From the NCBI GenBank assembly GCA_027062145.1, contig JAMOTX010000004.1, positions 1 to 13,728 on the forward strand: 13,728 nucleotides of DNA, read 5' to 3'. Position numbers and translations under genes: made by a program. Positions 8,435 to 13,728 of this stretch are shown piece after piece. Source of the DNA: Candidatus Altimarinota bacterium. GTDB lineage: Bacteria > Patescibacteriota > Gracilibacteria > BD1-5 > UBA6164. Positions within the stretch are counted from its first letter, which is position 1; every line of letters begins with the position of its first letter. Under the pieces are notes generated by a model. It was not told where the DNA came from. It worked only from the letters and a program-made list of their open reading frames with translations, and did not search any database.

Positions 8435-9334
8435 ATGAAAGAATTAAATTTAGAAGACATACTAGCTAATACTAGTGATCTTACAAAAGAAAAAAAAGTA
8501 TGATATGTTGCAATTATAGGTAGACCAAATGCATGAAAATCTACATTTGTTAACTCTCTTATTTGAGAAAAAATATCAATAACTACAAATGTACCTCAAA
8601 CTACTAGAAAAAGAGTTTTAGCTATTTATAATGATGATGAATCTCAAATAATATTCTTTGATACACCTTGAATACATAAATCTGAAAAAAAATTTAATAA
8701 AGAAATAAATTGAGTTGCTATATCTAGTTTTAAAGATGCTGAAGTAATACTTTACTTTATAGATTCAAGTAGAGAATGATGAAAAGAAGAAGAATATATC
8801 AGAGAAATATTAGAAATGGTAAATAAGCCCGTAGTTAAAGTTTATACTAAAACAGATTTAGAACCTAGAATAAATATTCCTAATTGAGATGATATACTAA
8901 AAATATCTTCAATATCTAAAGATTGATTTGATAATTTATTAGTAAAAGTAAAATCCTACTTAAAAATGGGTCCTATGTTCTTTCCTGATGATTATTATAC
9001 TAAACAGGATATCTACTTCAGGATAAGTGAAATAATTAGAGAAAAAGCATTTTTACATACAAAAGAAGAGCTTCCTCATAGTGTATTTATATGAGTAGAA
9101 GAAATAGAAGATAATGAAGATATAATGAAAATGGTAGCATATATTTATACTGAATCAGATTCACAAAAATATATAGTTATATGAAAAGGGTGAAGCTTAA
9201 TTCAAAGAATCTGAAAAGAAGCAAGAATAGAGTTAGAAAAAATCTTTGAAAAAAAAGTTTTTCTAGCTTTAAGAGTAAAAGTTAGGAAAAACTGGAGAAA
9301 AGATGATAGATTAATTAAAGAAATTTTACATTAA
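8435..9334 (+). CDS. era: GTPase Era
   Basis: Era binds the 3' end of 16S rRNA and assists assembly of the small ribosomal subunit. The 299-residue product has G1 GRPNAGKST (29-37), the G2 loop PQTTR (54-58), G3 DTPG (76-79) and a G4 that reads TKTD (138-141) instead of the usual NKxD. It ends in a KH domain with VIGKGGSLIQRIGKEA and the Era-specific tail RVKVRKNWR. The AGG codon in VRKNW reads as Arg, as expected. Thirteen of 16 glycines are TGA, including those of the P-loop and DTPG. An N-terminal extension of about 20 residues precedes the GTPase domain compared with typical Era; the first ATG is used because no better start is seen. No Shine-Dalgarno site is present. Confidence 0.95.
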
Positions 9335-9365
9335 AAAAAGACTGAATAAATCAGTCTTTTTTTTT
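9333..9365. terminator. Bidirectional terminator shared by era and the DsbA-like gene
   Basis: GACTGA (9340-9345) pairs with TCAGTC (9351-9356) around a 5-base loop. A-runs before and T-runs after extend the stem and serve both strands. Both stop codons (9332-9334 plus, 9364-9366 minus) touch it. Confidence 0.88.
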
Positions 9366-10419
9366 ATTTAATTAATCTATCTATTAATTCTATAAATGAA
9401 TCTGTAGGATAAGCTCATGAAATAATTTCATATTCACCTGTTTCATTATTTATAAGTACGTTACCTGGAGTACCAGTAATACCAAATAATTGCCCTCAAG
9501 CATTCTGCATATCTTTTACTTTTTGTGTATAAGTAGCATCATCTAAACATTTATTTAATTTATCTTCATCTGCTCATAATACAACAGCTTCTTTGATTAA
9601 AAATGATTTATCTGAGTTAATATTTGTATAAGAAGTTTTTATTAAACTGTAAAAAGCATCACTACCTTTTTGTTCAGCTAAACATTCTAAAATTTCAGCT
9701 CAAACTTGTGCATTTTTATGAAAACCTAATGGAAAATGGTTATACATAATGTTTAAATCATCACCATATTTTTCAGTTAAAGCTTCTACAGTACCTGCAT
9801 TATGAAGTTTAGCACAGAAAGGACATTCTAAGTCAGAATACTCTATCCAAGTAATTTTAGCATCTTTATTCCCTTTAATATAAGAACTATCTTTAACAGC
9901 TTGTAATTTATCATTATCTAGCATTAAGAACCCTCTTTCACTTCTAGTTTCAAATGGATTAAAAGTTGCTCATACAGATAAGCTATATTGTCCATCTTTA
10001 ATTGTTTCTAAAAATGTATTTAATTTTGGTACTGGTTTTCCTGATTGATCTAGTTGAACTGGATCTTTAGAAGTATCAAAGTTATTAGTTGAAAATATAA
10101 ATAAAGGAAGAGTATTTAAATCATTATCTTTTAAATATTCAGCAATACCTTCATCAGAAAAATCTTTAACTACAATTTCTGAAGCAGAAACAGAAGGTAA
10201 TTGTTTTAATTGATCTAGTATAGCATTAGTTGGACATTTTTCACCACATCTTTCGTCCCCTATTACAGTAAGTGTTAATTCTTGATAATCTCAAGCAACT
10301 ACTGGATTACTATTAGAAGCTGAATTTTTACCTAGGAAAAAACCCATTACAGCGATTACTATTAATAAAGCAATAATAGCTCAAATGAAAATATTATTCT
10401 TTTTTTCTTTGTTGTCCAT
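9364..10419 (-). CDS. Membrane-anchored DsbA-like thiol oxidoreductase with two thioredoxin-like halves
   Basis: The 351-residue product has a short basic start, one membrane segment (about 10-30) and an extracytoplasmic part. The C-terminal half (about 165-351) is a DsbA/Thioredoxin_4 domain with EYSDLECPFC, CPFC at 199-202, a cis-proline region GITGTPGNVLIN and the ending GAYPTDSFIELIDRLI. It is predicted to introduce or shuffle disulfides in exported proteins. The N-terminal half (about 45-160) resembles a second, diverged thioredoxin fold with CGEKC (Cys58 and Cys62, a CxxxC spacing) and TLPLFIFS as a possible cis-proline loop. The two halves could pass electrons between them, which is inference. 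Seven of 25 glycines are TGA, and each of those TGA codons is followed by G; the other 18 are GGN. The first ATG gives the anchor. It is separated from the upstream surface-protein gene by a terminator. Confidence 0.92.
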
Positions 10420-10488
10420 ATAACATTATAAAAAATTAAAATTGTGCTCTAAGTATATTTAAGTGATTATAAAAGTAAAATTTTAAAC
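10420..10488 (-). promoter_or_regulatory. Promoter region of the DsbA-like gene
   Basis: Two perfect TATAAT boxes occur on the minus strand, at 10471-10466 and 10430-10425. The nearer one ends five bases before ATG 10419, so a transcript from it would be nearly leaderless. No clear -35 box accompanies either. A promoter is required here because a strong terminator closes the upstream gene. Confidence 0.4.
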
Positions 10489-10524
10489 AAAAAAAAGACC
10501 TCTTTCTTTCGAAAGAAGTCTTTT
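10489..10524 (-). terminator. Intrinsic terminator after the surface-protein gene, GAAA tetraloop
   Basis: On the minus strand GACTTCTTTC (10520-10511) pairs with GAAAGAGGTC (10506-10497) over ten base pairs with one U-G pair. The loop is a GAAA tetraloop closed by C-G, and eight Ts follow (10496-10489). It is the strongest hairpin in the window. Confidence 0.92.
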
Positions 10525-10566
10525 AAACTTAAGTAAATAAGTTTAATGAAAATCTATAACTAGATA

Positions 10567-13500
10567 CTAGTTAACAGTATATTCACCTAAATCAATGATT
10601 GAATCATTATTAGAACTATAAGTAGTAGCAGTACCATCAATATTTACAGAGAAAGTAATACCGTTTTTAGTAATTCTAATTTCATCACCATTAGAAGCTT
10701 TAAATTCATATAAATCACCAGTAACAACAGTTAAGTCTGCATCAGTAGTAACTTGAGATAAAGTAATACCAGTAGCAGTAGCATCAGAAGCAACAGTATC
10801 ATTATCATTATTTCTAATAGTAATTCCTGAAGCACTAGCAGTTTCAATTTCAATTGAAGTAGCAGTGATATCATCATCATCTAATACATTATTACCCATA
10901 TCTATAACAAATTTAATTTTAGCATATTTATCATCAGTACCTAATTGATCAACAGCAACTGCAGTAACAGTAACAGGAACAATAGTAACAGTTTCAAATA
11001 CAGTAGCATCAGTTACAGTAACTGAAGATAAAATTTCTTTAGAATCATCACCTTTATAGTTATTATTTGAAGCATTATCTCCTTTAAGAATAACTTTAAC
11101 ATCAGCTAAATTAATAACATCAGCATCATCAGCTTCAGAGTACATTTTAATATCAGCTACAATTTTAGCATCAACTTTTTTACTACTTGCAGGAATAACA
11201 AAATCTTCAAATGTAATTAAAGTTTCACCAGAAACAGAAACATCAATAGAATCAGCAGAAACAGTTAAACCGTTATCTGTAACTAATCTAACATCAGAAA
11301 AAGTGTTAGAAAAATCTTGAGAACCAGTAGTAGTAAATACTAATGAATTAACTTTAACATCTTCAAATTCAGCTTGAACTTCAAGTTGAGCAAGAGTAAC
11401 ATTATTAGTACCAGCTAAAACAATATTATTGATTTCATCATCATATTTAGTTTTAACAACTTGTTCAATAGAGATAGTACCTCTATCATTTAATGTAGCA
11501 ACTACAGTAGCTGTAGAACCAGCATTAGTATCAGTAACTTGACTAGTAGTTAATTCATCACCAGTTGAATCATCAGCTGATATAGAATTAGCAACATAAT
11601 TAATACTTAAAGTAGAACCATTAGCAATATCTTCATTTGATAAAGTAGCAGTAACTAATACAGCAACATTTGAAACACCAGCTTCAAAATCAAAATTAAT
11701 ATTTTTAAATTCAACTAAACCAGAAGCTGAAATATTATCAGCAGTAGCAGTTTGACCACCAATATTTAAAGTAACAGTTTTTAATAAATCATCTTCATCA
11801 ACTGAAGTATCAGAGAATGTAGCTTGAAAATTAATATCATCTAAAGTAACTGCATCAGCATCACCAACTTTTAATGTACCTTTATATAATACAACGTTAG
11901 AGTTTTCAGCAAGAACTAAAGTTCTATCATTAAAACTATTTTGTTTTAAAGTTAAGTTAGCAAATTTAACATCAATATCATTATCAAAAGTATTTGAAGA
12001 TAATACATCATTTAAATCATTACCAGTATATTCTTTATCATCATTGTTTTCATCAGTAATTTTAGTGATTTCAACAACGAAAGATAAATTATCCATTTCA
12101 ATAGCATCGTCTTTAACGTCGATAACTAATGGTAATACAGTTTCAACACCAGCAGTTAAGTCGATATCTTCAAAAGTATAAACTTTATGAGTAGAACCAG
12201 AGTTAGCTGAAGAATCTTCAGTTTCACCACCTAATCTAATTTCATCTATAATTGAACCAGTAGAGTTAACAGTAACTGTAATAGTATCAACTAAGTAAGC
12301 AGAATCAGCATTTAAAGTTAATGTACCAATTAATACATTATCAGCTTCAGGAGTAGCTTCATCAATATCAGATTTTTCAAATGATACATTAATATCACCA
12401 CCTGTAACGTCTAATGAATCAGAAACAGAAACTAATGCAATATCGATATTTCTACCTGATTCAACACCAATAGCATATGTATCAGTTAATTCAAATAATA
12501 CAGTAGGAGTTCCAGTAGAAGAAAATGATTCTACAGTACCTCTAACTTCGATTTCGATTTCTTCATCAGAAGGAATAACAGTATTTAAAGTAACAACTAT
12601 TTCATCGTCTGAATTAACAGAAACATTTGAAACAACTTCTTCACCTTCTACTAATACTCTAATATTAGTTAATTCATCTTCTTCATCTAAAGTAGAAACA
12701 GTATTTCCACTTGCAGTTAAAGTAAATGATTTAAACATAACATCTTCTAATTTAGAAGTTTCTTTAACAGAAAAACCAGCAATTTTACCTTCTTCACCAA
12801 CAACTAAGTCTTTAGTTGCATTATCAGAAGAAGAAGTAATAGTACCGTGATTAGAAACGTTAACTACACCGAAAGAAGTTCCTGAAACCATAGTTTCAAT
12901 AGCTTGTCCAGCAGTAGTTTCTAAACCAGTAACACTTACAGCATGAGATACTACACCAGTAGAAGTAACTACAGAAGTAATAAATAATGTTTTAGTTTGA
13001 CCAGCCATAATAACTGTATCTTTTTCTAATTTTAAAGTTTCTTCGTTTTCATTATCGAAATGACCTCCTGTAGTACCTTTATTAATTTTATTATTATCAA
13101 GGTAAACATTTAAGTTAGTTAAATCATCAGCATCAGAGATACCTGTATATTTAAGATCAATTTCTTTTAATACAACATCTTCAGCTCCAGCAGTTACATC
13201 AATAGCAAGAACAGTAGTTCTAGGTGCATTGTAAGCAACATTACCAGCAGCAGTTTCTGGAGATAATTCAACAACAACGTTTTCACCAGTTACAACTGGA
13301 GTAGTTGGTTCAGTAGGAGTAGTTGGTTCAGTAGTTTCTTCTTCTTCTTCACCACATAAACCTAATAATTGTGATACTTCATCACATTCTTCAGCTACTT
13401 CAGTAGAAGCAACCATAGCGCTATTACCAGCTTCGAAAACGAAACCTCTAGTAGCAGCAGTGTCAAAATTTGTGAAAGATGCAACAACAGCATTTTCAAC

Positions 13501-13728
13501 AGCAAATGAAACTACTTGTTCTTGCCAAGAAGCAGAATTAGCAGCATCGTAAGCGTAATCTGGGAATGAAGCTTTTACCATCATTGCAACAGCTTCTGCT
13601 TTAGTAATGTTAGCTTCTGGATTGAAGTTAGCATTTTTAGCAATTAAATCAGCGTCAGCTAAAGCTTCAACTGAAGCACAAGCCCAAGTATTTGGAGTTG
13701 TAGCAGATACATCAGCGAAAACATTATC
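10567..13728 (-). CDS. Very large SLH-domain surface (S-layer-like) protein, N-terminus outside window
   Basis: The frame is open from the window edge to TAG at 10567-10569, giving 1053 residues of a longer protein. The first 50 visible residues form an S-layer-homology repeat (NVFADVS, ASVEALADADLIAKN, FNPEANITKAEAVAMM). A second, diverged repeat follows at about 65-108 (QEQVVSFAVE, FTNFDTAATRGFVFEAG). An acidic, Thr/Pro-rich linker with two cysteines (115-150) leads to about 900 residues of acidic, Thr/Val/Asp-rich beta sequence. I read this as about five Ig-like modules of 120-170 residues plus a short C-terminal domain. SLH domains usually tether proteins to cell-wall polymers, so this is probably a main surface-layer component. 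The internal ATG at 13584 lies inside the first SLH repeat and is not the start. Codon use differs sharply from neighbours: about sixty glycines and no TGA. Lysine and arginine are rare and aspartate is abundant, as in many S-layer proteins. Confidence 0.9.
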   Translation of the reverse strand, partial: DNVFADVSATTPNTWACASVEALADADLIAKNANFNPEANITKAEAVAMMVKASFPDYAYDAANSASWQEQVVSFAVENAVVASFTNFDTAATRGFVFEAGNSAMVASTEVAEECDEVSQLLGLCGEEEEETTEPTTPTEPTTPVVTGENVVVELSPETAAGNVAYNAPRTTVLAIDVTAGAEDVVLKEIDLKYTGISDADDLTNLNVYLDNNKINKGTTGGHFDNENEETLKLEKDTVIMAGQTKTLFITSVVTSTGVVSHAVSVTGLETTAGQAIETMVSGTSFGVVNVSNHGTITSSSDNATKDLVVGEEGKIAGFSVKETSKLEDVMFKSFTLTASGNTVSTLDEEDELTNIRVLVEGEEVVSNVSVNSDDEIVVTLNTVIPSDEEIEIEVRGTVESFSSTGTPTVLFELTDTYAIGVESGRNIDIALVSVSDSLDVTGGDINVSFEKSDIDEATPEADNVLIGTLTLNADSAYLVDTITVTVNSTGSIIDEIRLGGETEDSSANSGSTHKVYTFEDIDLTAGVETVLPLVIDVKDDAIEMDNLSFVVEITKITDENNDDKEYTGNDLNDVLSSNTFDNDIDVKFANLTLKQNSFNDRTLVLAENSNVVLYKGTLKVGDADAVTLDDINFQATFSDTSVDEDDLLKTVTLNIGGQTATADNISASGLVEFKNINFDFEAGVSNVAVLVTATLSNEDIANGSTLSINYVANSISADDSTGDELTTSQVTDTNAGSTATVVATLNDRGTISIEQVVKTKYDDEINNIVLAGTNNVTLAQLEVQAEFEDVKVNSLVFTTTGSQDFSNTFSDVRLVTDNGLTVSADSIDVSVSGETLITFEDFVIPASSKKVDAKIVADIKMYSEADDADVINLADVKVILKGDNASNNNYKGDDSKEILSSVTVTDATVFETVTIVPVTVTAVAVDQLGTDDKYAKIKFVIDMGNNVLDDDDITATSIEIETASASGITIRNNDNDTVASDATATGITLSQVTTDADLTVVTGDLYEFKASNGDEIRITKNGITFSVNIDGTATTYSSNNDSIIDLGEYTVN

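Noticed and set aside
13582..13584. ATG as the start of the surface protein
   Set aside because: The frame stays open upstream to the window edge and encodes the first half of an SLH repeat.

Overview
The window is very AT-rich and reads coherently only if TGA is a sense codon for glycine (translation table 25). TGA falls on invariant glycines in several conserved proteins: the Mfd Walker A loop, the Era P-loop and DxxG motif, the TsaB GPGSFTGVR motif, and both glycines of a GGEEF motif. All eleven genes end in TAA or TAG. This code is known from the candidate phyla Gracilibacteria (BD1-5) and Absconditabacteria (SR1), so the source is almost certainly a member of that group. I cannot decide between the two phyla. 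CGN arginine codons are almost absent: I find only one in-frame CGN codon, a CGG.

Layout. Plus strand, 1-2847: the 3' end of an unrecognised gene, a small secreted protein, queA (queuosine synthesis) and a diguanylate cyclase with a cysteine-rich insertion. Three of these four genes are preceded by TTGACT-type promoters that abut the terminator of the gene before. Minus strand, 2858-7147: mfd (transcription-coupled repair), followed downstream by a lipoprotein that fuses a cyclophilin to a SlyD-type FKBP. Plus strand, 7246-9334: tsaB (t6A tRNA modification), a two-TM bacterial PH-domain protein and era (ribosome-assembly GTPase). Minus strand, 9364-13728: a membrane-anchored DsbA-like thiol oxidoreductase with a second thioredoxin-like half, and a very long SLH-domain surface protein whose 5' end lies outside the window.

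How the genes fit together. Housekeeping translation and repair genes (queA, tsaB, era, mfd) are mixed with cell-envelope functions. The surface protein, the DsbA-like protein and the PPIase lipoprotein could form a set for exporting, disulfide-bonding and folding the envelope of a very small cell. The GGDEF protein keeps the catalytic GGEEF and the RxxD product-inhibition site, so it is predicted to make c-di-GMP.

The most notable signals concern the code and its use. (1) The only CGG codon sits where GGDEF proteins usually carry an aromatic residue, which fits CGG having become Trp. (2) TGA makes up more than 80% of glycine codons in queA and era, 7 of 25 in the DsbA-like gene (all seven followed by G), and none in the surface protein or the small secreted protein. 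No gene-free stretch exceeds 300 bases, and I saw no rRNA, tRNA, CRISPR array or insertion sequence.
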